64,000 nucleotides of DNA, from positions 1,143,972 to 1,207,971 of the forward strand of contig BPGD01000001.1 in assembly GCA_026002855.1 (NCBI GenBank), given 5' to 3'. The notes beneath the pieces were generated by a model that was not told the DNA's origin, searched no databases, and saw only the letters and a program-made list of their open reading frames with translations. Shown one piece after another: positions 32,816-40,999 of the stretch (position 1 is the first letter of the stretch; each line of letters opens with the position of its first letter). The DNA is from Bryobacteraceae bacterium. Its GTDB lineage: Bacteria > Acidobacteriota > Terriglobia > Bryobacterales > Bryobacteraceae. A program made the translations under genes and the position numbers.

Positions 32816-33917
32816 GGAGCTTCGCCGCGTAGACCTGCGGACGCCCGCTGCGGTCGCTCGTGAAGATGACGTACCGCTCCGAGGGAGAGAAAGAGGGGTG
32901 CGGGTGAGTCCACTGTGGCCCGTACACGGTGTCGGCGGCGTTTTCCATCCAGCTCAGATTCCCGCCCAGCGAGGCGCGCGCGGCGGCGAAGTCCTCGGCC
33001 AGCGCATAGCGGGAGCGCGTCCACTGCGACCCGCGGTTCGAACTTTGCGACAGGCACACCAGGTGCCCGTGCCCGGTGGCGGCGTCGATGAGGAAGATGC
33101 CGCGGTCGGGATGGTTCGTGTCGCACAACACGCGCTCGCCGGCGCGGTCCGGCGCAATGTGCCAGGCGTTGAATTCGCAGATGAGGCGCCGCTCGCGCGT
33201 TGTCCAGCCCATGCGCCACAGCGCGCGCGGCCATTCGACATACACGATGTCGCCGGTAGCGCCCAGAAACGTTTCATGGACCACGAACTCGTCGTTCGTG
33301 TGTTCGTACAGGCATTCGAGCCCCGCGCCGTCGCGCCGCATGCGGTGCATGCGCGGCGCCGGATCGGCGGCGAACTCGAGCCACTCGGGATCCAGCGGAT
33401 GAAACTGCGGGTGGATCACCGTCCGCGGAAAGCGGTGAAACATCCAGCCGGTGCCGTCGGTCCGGCCCAGCACCAGGCCGTTTTCGCCTCTGATCTTCGC
33501 TGCGGCGGCGATCCATTCCCCGTCCGCGGAAAGCGAAACCTCGCCGAGCTGCGCGTTGTCATGCCGTGCAACCAGGCGCTCTTCCAGCGTGTCCCGGTGG
33601 ATGGCCCACACCGCGCCGCCGCGCACGAAGAAGACCTCGCCGCCGGCGGGGTGAATGGCCGGAGAAAAGGGATGAATCGGCTCGCCGTCGGTCCACTGCC
33701 GGATGCCGCCTTCCGGGAAGGGCTCGACGGAAAACAGTTGCCAGGATCCGGTCCGGTTACTCGCAAACAGCAGCGTCTGTTCGTCGGGCGTCAGCGAAGG
33801 GTTCAGGAAGTAGGCGTGGTGGTTAATGCACGGCGCCGCGGTCAGCTGCAGGATCTCGGCTCCGGTGGCCGGATCGCTCCCGCGCGAAAGCTCGCCCGGA
33901 TGTCGCGTGCCCTTCAT
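32808..33917 (-). CDS. ogl: Oligogalacturonate-lyase-like protein (PL22 family, seven-bladed propeller)
   Basis: A 369-residue cytoplasmic beta-propeller. The family lyase cleaves unsaturated or short oligogalacturonates to 5-keto-4-deoxyuronate units. The C-terminal blade reads QWTHPHPSFSP followed by YVIFTSDRSGRPQVYAAKL, which matches the enterobacterial Ogl blade and keeps the Gln-x-x-His-x-His set that binds Mn; a further candidate His is in VVHETF. The N terminus GAEILQLT...NHHAYFLNPSLTPDEQTLLF fits the same family. It overlaps its neighbours on both sides (ATGA with the methyltransferase). Activity is inferred; TolB-like propellers without lyase activity exist. Confidence 0.75.
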   Translation of the reverse strand: MKGTRHPGELSRGSDPATGAEILQLTAAPCINHHAYFLNPSLTPDEQTLLFASNRTGSWQLFSVEPFPEGGIRQWTDGEPIHPFSPAIHPAGGEVFFVRGGAVWAIHRDTLEERLVARHDNAQLGEVSLSADGEWIAAAAKIRGENGLVLGRTDGTGWMFHRFPRTVIHPQFHPLDPEWLEFAADPAPRMHRMRRDGAGLECLYEHTNDEFVVHETFLGATGDIVYVEWPRALWRMGWTTRERRLICEFNAWHIAPDRAGERVLCDTNHPDRGIFLIDAATGHGHLVCLSQSSNRGSQWTRSRYALAEDFAAARASLGGNLSWMENAADTVYGPQWTHPHPSFSPSERYVIFTSDRSGRPQVYAAKLHG

Positions 33918-34567
33918 TTGCGAAATATCAGCATATGCTGCCAGGGCAGGTCGTGCAAAACGCGCTCAAAAACGAAGCCTTCGTGCTCGACTTCCGCGCG
34001 CGCCTCTGCGATGCTCATCTTATGCTCTTCCCGGATGGGGACGGTGGGGTCTTCCTTGCGGAATTCGACCAGCACCAGCCGGCCGCCCGGGCGGAGCGCT
34101 TCGCGGATGCGGCGCAGCATGTGCTGCGGGTGAGTGAACTCGTGATAGACATCGACGAGCAGCGCCAGATCGATCGATTCGCGGGGCAGCCGCGGGTCGG
34201 TCTCGCCCGCCTGAATCGGAATGACATTGGAGAGCTTCTTCCGGCGGATCCGCTCCTCAAGCAACCGCATCATCTCCGGCTGGATGTCGGTGGCATAGAC
34301 TTTTCCCTCCGGCCCCACGGCGCGCGCCAGCAGCTCCGTGTAATAGCCGGAACCGGCGCCGATGTCGGCCACCGTCTGGCCTGGCCGAAGCCCGAGCAGC
34401 TTCACCGCCAGGCTCGGACGTTCCTCGATCTCGCGCTCGGAGCGGTCCAGCCACGCCGCGCCGGCCGCACCCATCACCGGTGCGATCACGCGCCCGGTGA
34501 CCGGATGGCGGCGCACGTCGGCGGCGCAGGCCGCGGCGGCGGCCAATAGAATGAACGCGAATTGCAT
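33914..34567 (-). CDS. Exported class I methyltransferase-fold protein
   Basis: A 217-residue protein with SAM-binding motif VADIGAGSGYYTELLARAVG near 65, acidic YATDIQPEMM, and LLVDVYHEFTHP near 140, the pattern of small methyltransferases common in Acidobacteria and Planctomycetes. Unusually, it begins with a signal-peptide-like stretch (MQFAFILLAAAAACAAD). If exported, SAM would be absent, so the N terminus may be a membrane anchor with an inward-facing domain, or the enzyme may not be an active methyltransferase. It heads the operon leading to the lyase, YdjM-like protein and ALDH; stop and next start overlap as ATGA. Confidence 0.75.
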   Translation of the reverse strand: MQFAFILLAAAAACAADVRRHPVTGRVIAPVMGAAGAAWLDRSEREIEERPSLAVKLLGLRPGQTVADIGAGSGYYTELLARAVGPEGKVYATDIQPEMMRLLEERIRRKKLSNVIPIQAGETDPRLPRESIDLALLVDVYHEFTHPQHMLRRIREALRPGGRLVLVEFRKEDPTVPIREEHKMSIAEARAEVEHEGFVFERVLHDLPWQHMLIFRK

Positions 34568-34621
34568 CAAGCGGCGGCTTGCGATATGTTGCACACTATT
34601 ACTGACTCGGAGGCAAGACAA

Positions 34622-35164
34622 ATGATGCCAGTTTTCCGACCCGTCCGGCCCGCCGCCGGCGCGCTCCTGATGGTCCTGCTGGCCGCGTCCAGCTGCGGCG
34701 GCCGGAAGCAGGACGTGGTGCACCCGGTCGGCACGCCCGTCGTGGTTGGCGATCTGAGCTACACGGTGTACAGCACCGAGTGGCGAGATGATCTGCAAAC
34801 CGACCTGGGGCCGCGCAAGCCGCAGCATCGCTTTCTGCTCGTCTCGGTGAGCATCACGAACAACGGGCCGGAAGAGCACACGGCGCCACTGCTCGCGGTG
34901 ATTGACAAGGACGGCCGGGAGACGATGGAGCTCGACAAGGGCGATGGCGTGCCGGAATGGCTCGGCCTGCTGCGCCGCGTCGGCAGCACACAGACCGTAA
35001 CGGGCGCCCTGCTGTTCGATGTGCCTCCCGGCGACTACCGGCTGCGGGTGTCAAGCGGCGGAGACGTGGAAAAAGAGAAAACAGCGCTCATCTCCCTGCC
35101 CTACCGCGTGGAAGCGCCGGGCGCGCGTCCACAAGTGGAGCCGCAGATGCCCCCGTCGCAATAA
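34622..35164 (+). CDS. Lipoprotein with DUF4352-like domain
   Basis: A 180-residue lipoprotein: signal peptide ends LLAASSC with Cys25 as the lipidation site. The mature domain (VVVGDLSYTVYSTEW, FLLVSVSITNNGPEEHTAPLLAVID, LLFDVPPGDYRLRV) matches the immunoprotease-inhibitor-like fold of DUF4352 proteins, telokin-like beta sandwiches. ATG 34622 is supported by GGAGG eight bases upstream. TTGCAT and TATGTT, 17 bases apart near 34562-34590, could be its promoter. It is followed 17 bases later by a second exported beta protein. Confidence 0.8.
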   Translation: MMPVFRPVRPAAGALLMVLLAASSCGGRKQDVVHPVGTPVVVGDLSYTVYSTEWRDDLQTDLGPRKPQHRFLLVSVSITNNGPEEHTAPLLAVIDKDGRETMELDKGDGVPEWLGLLRRVGSTQTVTGALLFDVPPGDYRLRVSSGGDVEKEKTALISLPYRVEAPGARPQVEPQMPPSQ

Positions 35165-35181
35165 CGGAGCACAATGGAAGC

Positions 35182-36024
35182 GTGGGCTGGATCTGGCTGC
35201 TTGCGCTATTGTGGGCGCCGTCCTGGCAGGGCCAGCCGCAAACTTCGCGGCTGACCATTACGGGGGTGACGCTCCACTACCGGCAGGAGGACGGCCCGCC
35301 CATCCGGCCGGACTACGAATACTACGCCGGCGAGCTGCTGTATCTCAGCTTCCGCATCTCCGGCTTCCGCGTGGTGAAAGACCGCGTGGATCTGCGCTGG
35401 TCTCTTTATGCCACCGATCCCGACGGCCGCCTGCTGGAGCCGCCCGCCAACGGCGCCATCCAGGAGGAGCTGACCTACGAAGACCGCAACTGGCTGCCGC
35501 GCGTGCAGTATACGCTGGCGCTGCCCGGGCAGCTACCGCCGGGCGAATACCGTCTGCGGATTCGCGTGGCCGACGAGCTGGCGCAGACAAGCGCCGAACA
35601 GGACGTGCCGTTCCGCGTCGGCGGCAAGCCGTTCCCGCAGGTGAAAGAGCTCAGCGTGCTCAACCTCGGTTTTTATGCCGACGAAGCCCAGCGCGAGCCC
35701 ATGTCCGATCCCGTTTACCGGCCCGGCCAGATGCTGGTGGCGCGCTTCCAGGTGGCCGGATTCGCGCAAGGCGAGAAGAACCGCTTCTCGGTCGGCTACG
35801 GGCTGCGGATTCTCGGCGCCTCTGGCAAGGAGCTGTTCGCGCAGGAAGAGGCCGCCAGCGATGAAGGCGAGCCGTTCTATCCGCGGCGGCTGCTGAACGG
35901 GCTGCTCACGCTCAGCATTACCGAAGGCGTGCAGGCCGGCGAGTACACGCTGGCCGTGACCGTGCGGGACCGCGTCGGCGGCCAGACCGCCGAGGCGCAG
36001 GCGCGCTTCCGCGTGGAAAAGTAA
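35182..36024 (+). CDS. Exported protein with two Ig-like beta domains
   Basis: A 280-residue secreted protein. The GTG at 35182 gives a signal peptide MGWIWLLALLWAPSWQGQ. Two homologous beta domains follow: LYLSFRISGFRVVKDRVDLRWSLY...LPPGEYRLRIRVADELA and MLVARFQVAGFAQGEKNRFSVGY...QAGEYTLAVTVRDRVG, each ending in an F-R-V strand. It has no catalytic motif. It follows the lipoprotein closely, so the two may act together at the cell surface. No known family name applies beyond uncharacterised acidobacterial secreted proteins. Confidence 0.65.
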   Translation: MGWIWLLALLWAPSWQGQPQTSRLTITGVTLHYRQEDGPPIRPDYEYYAGELLYLSFRISGFRVVKDRVDLRWSLYATDPDGRLLEPPANGAIQEELTYEDRNWLPRVQYTLALPGQLPPGEYRLRIRVADELAQTSAEQDVPFRVGGKPFPQVKELSVLNLGFYADEAQREPMSDPVYRPGQMLVARFQVAGFAQGEKNRFSVGYGLRILGASGKELFAQEEAASDEGEPFYPRRLLNGLLTLSITEGVQAGEYTLAVTVRDRVGGQTAEAQARFRVEK

Positions 36025-36104
36025 AGACGCAGCCGCGGCCGCTGAGTCCGAGTGAGACGAAAGGCCCCGGCCGGCCACTTATCTGCTGGAGGCCGCCGCG
36101 CCGG

Positions 36105-37625
36105 ATGGCCCTGTTCCGCACACTGAGCGCCGCGCTTGTCGGCATTGAAGCACGTCCCGTGGACGTCGAAGTGGACGTTTACCCCGGCGGAACGGAGCGG
36201 GACTTTATCGTCGTCGGCATGCCGGATACTGCGGTGAAAGAGAGCCGGCAGCGGATCCGTTCGGCCATTTCGAACAGCGGCTTCCCGAATCCCAGCCAGA
36301 CGGTGACCGTCAATCTGGCCCCGGCCAGCGTGCGCAAGGAGGGTGCCGGTTTCGACCTGCCCATTGCAGTGGCGATCCTCGGCGCCATGGGCCGGGTGCC
36401 GGCGCGGCACGACCAGCTGATCGTGGGAGAGCTGTCGCTGGACGGCAGTGTCCGTCCGGTGCGCGGCGTGTTGCCCGTGGCCGCCTGCGCGCGCGAACAA
36501 GGCGCACGGGCCGTGGTCGTGCCCAGGGAAAATGCCGCCGAGGCGGCGGTGGTGGAGGGGTTGCAGGTCTACGGCGTAACTCACCTGAACGAAGTTGTCG
36601 GGCTGCTGACCAATCCGGAACGGTTCCAGCCGGACCTGCCTGCGGCGGCCGCCGAGCCCTGGCAGGCCGAAGACGATCTGGACTTTCGCGACGTGCGCGG
36701 CCAGACCACCGCCAAGCGGGCGCTGGAGGTGGCGGCCGCCGGCGGTCACAACGTGCTGCTGATCGGGCCGCCGGGTTCGGGCAAGACGATGCTGGCGCGG
36801 CGGCTGGCGGGGATCCTGCCGCCGCTGACGCTGGAAGAGGCGCTGGAGGCCACGCGAATCCACAGCGTTGCGGGCGTGCTGCCGGGAGGGCAGGGGCTGT
36901 TGCGCCGCCGGCCGTTCCGCGCGCCCCATCACACCATCTCCGACGCCGCGCTGGTCGGCGGCGGCATGGGCATGCCGCGGCCGGGCGAAGTAAGCCTGGC
37001 CCACCACGGCGTGCTGTTCCTCGACGAGCTGCCGGAATTTCCGCGAAATGTTCTGGAGCTGCTGCGCCAGCCGCTGGAAGAGCGCGCTGTCGTGATCGCA
37101 CGCTCGCAGATGACGCTGCGCTTTCCGGCTTCGTTCACGCTGGTGGCGGCGATGAATCCCTGCCGCTGTGGGTATTTCGGCGACCCGACGCGCGAGTGCC
37201 GCTGCACGGGCGCCCAGATCCAGCAGTACCTGGGCCGGATCAGCGGGCCGCTGCTCGACCGGATCGACCTCCACATCGAAGTGCCCGCCGTGCCCTTCCA
37301 GGAGCTGCGCACGCGCAACGGCGGCACGAGCTCGGCCGAGATGCGCGAGCGCGTGCTGGCGGCGCGGGCGCGGCAGCGGGCGCGCGGCTTCGTCAACGCC
37401 GGGATCCCGCCAGGCCGCCTGCGCGAGCTCTGCCCGCTGGACGCGGCCGGCGAGCGGACGCTCGAACAGGCGGTCAAGCGCATGGCGCTGTCCGCGCGGG
37501 CGCATGACCGCATTCTCAAAGTCGCGCGCACCATCGCCGACCTGGCGGGCGTCGAACAGATCCAGGCTAAACACGTGGCCGAAGCCGTGCAATACCGGAG
37601 CCTTGACCGCAGCTATTGGAGCTGA
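36105..37625 (+). CDS. comM: YifB/ComM-family Mg-chelatase-like AAA+ ATPase
   Basis: A 506-residue hexameric ATPase of the ComM family, which promotes branch migration during integration of transformed DNA. Residues 1-170 are the Lon-S5-like ChlI domain (DVEVDVYPGGTERDFIVVGMPD). Walker A is GPPGSGKTML near 222, RAPHHTISDAALVGGG follows, Walker B is VLFLDELPEF near 305 and CRCGYFGDPTRECRC holds the zinc-like cysteine cluster. Length is normal for the family. It stands alone between the Ig-like gene and the convergent DnaJ gene. Confidence 0.93.
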   Translation: MALFRTLSAALVGIEARPVDVEVDVYPGGTERDFIVVGMPDTAVKESRQRIRSAISNSGFPNPSQTVTVNLAPASVRKEGAGFDLPIAVAILGAMGRVPARHDQLIVGELSLDGSVRPVRGVLPVAACAREQGARAVVVPRENAAEAAVVEGLQVYGVTHLNEVVGLLTNPERFQPDLPAAAAEPWQAEDDLDFRDVRGQTTAKRALEVAAAGGHNVLLIGPPGSGKTMLARRLAGILPPLTLEEALEATRIHSVAGVLPGGQGLLRRRPFRAPHHTISDAALVGGGMGMPRPGEVSLAHHGVLFLDELPEFPRNVLELLRQPLEERAVVIARSQMTLRFPASFTLVAAMNPCRCGYFGDPTRECRCTGAQIQQYLGRISGPLLDRIDLHIEVPAVPFQELRTRNGGTSSAEMRERVLAARARQRARGFVNAGIPPGRLRELCPLDAAGERTLEQAVKRMALSARAHDRILKVARTIADLAGVEQIQAKHVAEAVQYRSLDRSYWS

Positions 37626-37646
37626 GGCACTTCAGCACCGCGGCGG

Positions 37647-38288
37647 TCATCGGGGATCCGCCGGCTGGTCATGCTCTGTCCGGTCGTCGCGGCGATCCCC
37701 CTCGAGATCCGGCGGCACTTCGCTCCGCGTCTGGCCGGACTCGGCCGCCTTCAGCAGGTGATACAGGAGGCGATTCTTCGGCAGATGCTCTTCCACCCAG
37801 TCCACGCCGGCGGCGGTGATGACAAAGTCGCTGCTGCCGTCCTGGCGCACCAGATCCTTCTCTTTCAGGTACCAGAGCGTGAACAGTAGGTGTTCGCGCG
37901 GGAAGGTCATCGTCTGCTCAAGCTCGAGCACGGAGACACCCGGCTTGTCCGGATCGGTGCGGCGGCGGTTGTACAGCAGGCAGAGGATGCCCATGCGGCG
38001 GTTGGCCTCTCCATCGATGCCGACGGCGAATTCTTTCAGGCCGAAGACGCCGATCGGCTGCATGCGCATAATGGCAAGCTCGGCATCGTACTCGGCGCGC
38101 CGTTTCGGGTCGCCCAGCACCTGGTAGGCCTTGTTGAGAAGCTGGAATTTCTCCGCGTCACCGGTGTGGGGGTTATCGGGGTGGAAGCGGGCGGCAAGAA
38201 TGCGGTAGACGCGAGTGATGGTCTCCTGCTCGGCGTTCGGGCTGATCTGAAGCAGCTCGTAATAGTCGATGAAGTGGCTGGCCTCCAT
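37647..38288 (-). CDS. DnaJ-domain protein with winged-helix-like C terminus
   Basis: A 213-residue protein. Residues 7-70 are a J domain with His36-Pro37-Asp38, which would stimulate an Hsp70. There is no G/F or zinc region. The remainder (LKEFAVGIDGEANRRMGILCLLYNRRR, FPREHLLFTLWYLKEKDLVRQDG, FVITAAGVDWVEEHLP) reads like a winged helix, as in a regulator of DNA binding or protein interaction. AGGAGGAAA precedes the ATG. It sits between comM and the prepilin peptidase, and is divergent from the latter; a link with pilus assembly is possible but unproved. Confidence 0.82.
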   Translation of the reverse strand: MEASHFIDYYELLQISPNAEQETITRVYRILAARFHPDNPHTGDAEKFQLLNKAYQVLGDPKRRAEYDAELAIMRMQPIGVFGLKEFAVGIDGEANRRMGILCLLYNRRRTDPDKPGVSVLELEQTMTFPREHLLFTLWYLKEKDLVRQDGSSDFVITAAGVDWVEEHLPKNRLLYHLLKAAESGQTRSEVPPDLEGDRRDDRTEHDQPADPR

Positions 38289-38349
38289 GGCGGTTTCCTC
38301 CTGGTGTGGCGGGCGCTTGCCCTTATGATGGGACAGGAGCACCCAGACT

Positions 38350-38922
38350 GTGGTCGAGCTGATTCCTCCGCCCCTGCATCCTCTCCTCCAGTTTCTCCTG
38401 ATCGGCCTCGTTCTGCCGGCCGCCTGGTTCGATTGCCGCTCCCGGCGCATACCGAACTGGCTTTGCGTGGCGGGGTTCGGCGCGGGGCTCGCTGCGAACG
38501 CGGCCGTGGGCGGATGGCCGGGGCTGAAAACGGCCCTGCTCGGCTTCGCCGCGGCGTTCGGGCTTTACTTCGTGCTCTACCTGCTGCACGCGATGGGCGC
38601 CGGCGACGTAAAGCTGATGGGCGCGGCGGGCGCCATCGCGGGTCTGCACACCTGGCTGCTGATCTTCGCGGCCACGTCGATCTTCGGCATGATCGCCGCC
38701 ATCGGCCTCGCCCTCGCCAAGGGACGGCTTGGCTCCACGTTATGGAACGTGTTTTATTTGCTCCGAGAGCTCGCCTCCTTCCGCGCGCCGTGGGTGCGCC
38801 ACGAGCATCTGGACGTGAAGAACCCGCAGACACTCCGCCTGCCGCACGGGGTCTCGATTGCCGCCGGGACCGCCGCCATCCTGCTGCTCGTTTGGTGGAA
38901 AGCGGCGGCCCGGGCCGGTTGA
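38350..38922 (+). CDS. cpaA: Prepilin peptidase, A24 family (CpaA/TadV type)
   Basis: An integral membrane aspartic protease of 190 residues that cleaves the leader of Flp prepilins and pseudopilins. The catalytic Asp residues are Asp28 in FDCRSRRIPN and Asp86 in GAGDVK. There is no N-terminal methylase domain, as in TadV. The GTG at 38350 has AGGAG ten bases upstream. It converges with the tad operon end (seven-base gap), so it is transcribed separately from the pilin genes although it belongs to the same system. Confidence 0.88.
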   Translation: MVELIPPPLHPLLQFLLIGLVLPAAWFDCRSRRIPNWLCVAGFGAGLAANAAVGGWPGLKTALLGFAAAFGLYFVLYLLHAMGAGDVKLMGAAGAIAGLHTWLLIFAATSIFGMIAAIGLALAKGRLGSTLWNVFYLLRELASFRAPWVRHEHLDVKNPQTLRLPHGVSIAAGTAAILLLVWWKAAARAG

Positions 38923-38929
38923 GGCAGGG

Positions 38930-39043
38930 TTACTTCTGCTGTTTGAACTCCCGCAGTTTCCGCGCACGACGGCGGCGGAGATACAGAACGAGGCAGATGA
39001 GGGCGCCAATACCGGTCGCAATGGGAAGCCAGTTCTGATCCAT
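38930..39043 (-). CDS. 37-residue membrane protein at the end of the tad operon
   Basis: A small frame with AAGGAG eight bases before the ATG at 39043, starting 33 bases after the tadC stop. It encodes Met-Asp-Gln-Asn-Trp, one membrane helix (LPIATGIGALICLVLYL, residues 6-22), then a strongly basic tail (RRRRARKLREFKQQK). Topology by the positive-inside rule puts the tail in the cytoplasm. The strong ribosome-binding site and operon position argue that it is real. It resembles no family I can name. It might associate with TadB/TadC in the inner-membrane platform (inference). Confidence 0.7.
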   Translation of the reverse strand: MDQNWLPIATGIGALICLVLYLRRRRARKLREFKQQK

Positions 39044-39076
39044 AAGGTGCACTCCTTCAGATGAAATCCTCCACCA

Positions 39077-40012
39077 TTACCCGCCCGGCTGTCCACTCAA
39101 AGCCGGGATGAGTTGCCGATAAATCTGGAGGATGGCCGGCCCGCCGGCGACAATCATGATGGCCGGCAGGATGGTGAAAAAGATGACGACCGTGAGCTTC
39201 GGCCCCAGCTTGTTGGCCTTTTCCTCGGCAAGCTGGCGCCGCCGCACGCGCATGAATTCGGCGTGTGTGCGGAGCGCCTCGGCCACGCTCGTTCCAAATC
39301 GGTCCGTCTGAACAAGGACCGCCACCAGCTTGCGCAGTTCCGGCTCCATGGTCCGCTCGGCCATATTTCGCAGCGCGTCGGCGCGCTTGACGCCCGCGCG
39401 GGTCTCCAGGGAGACGAGCTGGAGCTCGCGGCAGAGCTCGGGATGCGTGAATTTCAGCTCTTCGCTCACCTTCATGATCGCCTGGTCCAGGCCGAGGCCC
39501 GCCTCGACGGCCACCACCATCAGGTCCAGCGCGTCCGGCAGCGCCAGCCGCAGCTTCTCCTGATACCGCTCGCCCAGAACGTCCAGGGCAAGGTTGGTGA
39601 GCATGTGGCCCAGCACCGCCGCCAGCAGCACAATGCCGGCCTTCAGCACCAGCGGCAGGTTGATCACCGGCGCCAGGCTCCACGCCACGAGCGCCGCGGC
39701 GACCGTCACCAGCGTGCGGATGCCGAGAAACACCGGCAGCGCCGCGTCCGAACGGTAGCCGGCCACCATGAGCTGCCGCCGCAGCAGCGAGGCCGACATC
39801 GGATCCTGCGGCATCTTCTCGCCGACCCATTGCAGGAACTGCCGCACCCGGAACGGCTGCTCCGCCGCCCGGCGCTCGCCCGTAATGACGCCGGACACCG
39901 GCGCCGCCAACTGTTCATACGCCTCGCCGGGCTTCACATAGCTCCGGTATCCGTACCAGACGATGGCCGACGCGAGCGCGAGAAAAAAGGCGGCAGAAAT
40001 GGCGATCAGCAT
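39077..40012 (-). CDS. tadC: Tad pilus inner-membrane platform protein TadC
   Basis: A 311-residue type II secretion F-domain protein. One N-terminal helix (MLIAISAAFFLALASAIVW), a pair near 95-145, the T2SSF cytoplasmic domain with ALDLMVVAVEAGLGLDQAIMKVSEEL and TDRFGTSVAEALRTHAEFMRVRRRQLAEEKA, and a terminal hydrophobic stretch are all present. It would form the platform with TadB that couples the TadA ATPase to pilin insertion. It starts three bases after tadB stops. Length is typical. Confidence 0.92.
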   Translation of the reverse strand: MLIAISAAFFLALASAIVWYGYRSYVKPGEAYEQLAAPVSGVITGERRAAEQPFRVRQFLQWVGEKMPQDPMSASLLRRQLMVAGYRSDAALPVFLGIRTLVTVAAALVAWSLAPVINLPLVLKAGIVLLAAVLGHMLTNLALDVLGERYQEKLRLALPDALDLMVVAVEAGLGLDQAIMKVSEELKFTHPELCRELQLVSLETRAGVKRADALRNMAERTMEPELRKLVAVLVQTDRFGTSVAEALRTHAEFMRVRRRQLAEEKANKLGPKLTVVIFFTILPAIMIVAGGPAILQIYRQLIPALSGQPGG

Positions 40013-40015
40013 GGG

Positions 40016-40993
40016 TCAGAACCTGAAATTGATCATTTTCCTCATCAGGAAATATCCCGTCACCTGTCCGGTCAGGGCGCCCAACAGCAGCCACGGGCCG
40101 GCCGGGTCTCTGGCGAGAATGCCGATATAATCCGGCGACTGGAGCTGGAGGCTGATGAACACGAACAGCGGGATCAGCGACAGAATGATGGCGGTGACCC
40201 GCGCCGAGGCCGTCGCCGCCATCACGTGGCCTTTCAGGCGGAACCGCTCGCGCACGGTGTGCGCCAGCCGTTCCAGAATTTCGCTCAGATTTCCACCGGC
40301 TTCCCGCTGTAAAAGCACCGCCGAAACGAAGAACTTTACGTCCACAAGCGGCACTCTTTCAGCCAGCCCGTGCAGGGAATTCTCGAGGGGCATGCCGAGG
40401 TTCTGCTCCTGAAAAACCCGGCGGAATTCCGAGCTCAGCGGCTCCGGAGACTCGTTGGCCAGCATTTCCAGGCTGGCCGAAAAGGCGTGCCCGGCGCGCA
40501 GCGACCGGGCGATGAAGTCCAGCGCCTCCGGGAACTGTTCCTCGAACTGCCGCATCCGCCTGGCCGCCTGCATGTTCACGTGCAAAAAGGGCAGCGCGCC
40601 GAGGATCAGCGCAAACGCGGCCGCCGTCAGCCAGCGGAACAGAAGCAGCGGATAGATCCACCCGATGATGGCCCCGGCGGCGGCCAGCGCCAGCGCGCCC
40701 AGCAGGAGCCCGCCCGCGGACCAGTCCAGCCCCGCTTTCCCGATCTGCTTCTGAAGCCCGTCGAGAAAATCCATGAGCGGGTGCCGCCGCAGCCGCCGCT
40801 CCATCTCCGAGCGGGGAATGAAAATGTCCTGGCGGACATAATCAAACCGCTCGCCCTCCAGGCCTCCGTTGTCCAGTTGCCCCAGCAGCTCCTTCTTCCG
40901 CGCGGAGGTGAGCACCTCCCACGCAAACCACGCTCCTCCGCCGATCACGATCAGCAGCACGAGAAAGATGATGGCGAACAGCGTGACGGACAT
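40016..40993 (-). CDS. tadB: Tad pilus inner-membrane platform protein TadB
   Basis: A 325-residue type II secretion F-domain protein. N-terminal helix (LFAIIFLVLLIVIGGGAWFAW), paired helices near 90-130, then MRQFEEQFPEALDFIARSLRAGHAFSASLEMLANE and LLQREAGGNLSEILERLAHTVRERFRLKGHVMAATASAR, ending with further membrane segments. It is the partner of TadC. It lies six bases after the TadA gene, in the standard A-B-C order. Confidence 0.92.
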   Translation of the reverse strand: MSVTLFAIIFLVLLIVIGGGAWFAWEVLTSARKKELLGQLDNGGLEGERFDYVRQDIFIPRSEMERRLRRHPLMDFLDGLQKQIGKAGLDWSAGGLLLGALALAAAGAIIGWIYPLLLFRWLTAAAFALILGALPFLHVNMQAARRMRQFEEQFPEALDFIARSLRAGHAFSASLEMLANESPEPLSSEFRRVFQEQNLGMPLENSLHGLAERVPLVDVKFFVSAVLLQREAGGNLSEILERLAHTVRERFRLKGHVMAATASARVTAIILSLIPLFVFISLQLQSPDYIGILARDPAGPWLLLGALTGQVTGYFLMRKMINFRF

Positions 40994-40999
40994 GGGGCC

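Noticed and set aside
35877-37592. A 571-codon minus-strand frame opposite comM
   Set aside because: Antisense to a textbook ComM sequence; Ala/Arg/Gln-rich with no motif.
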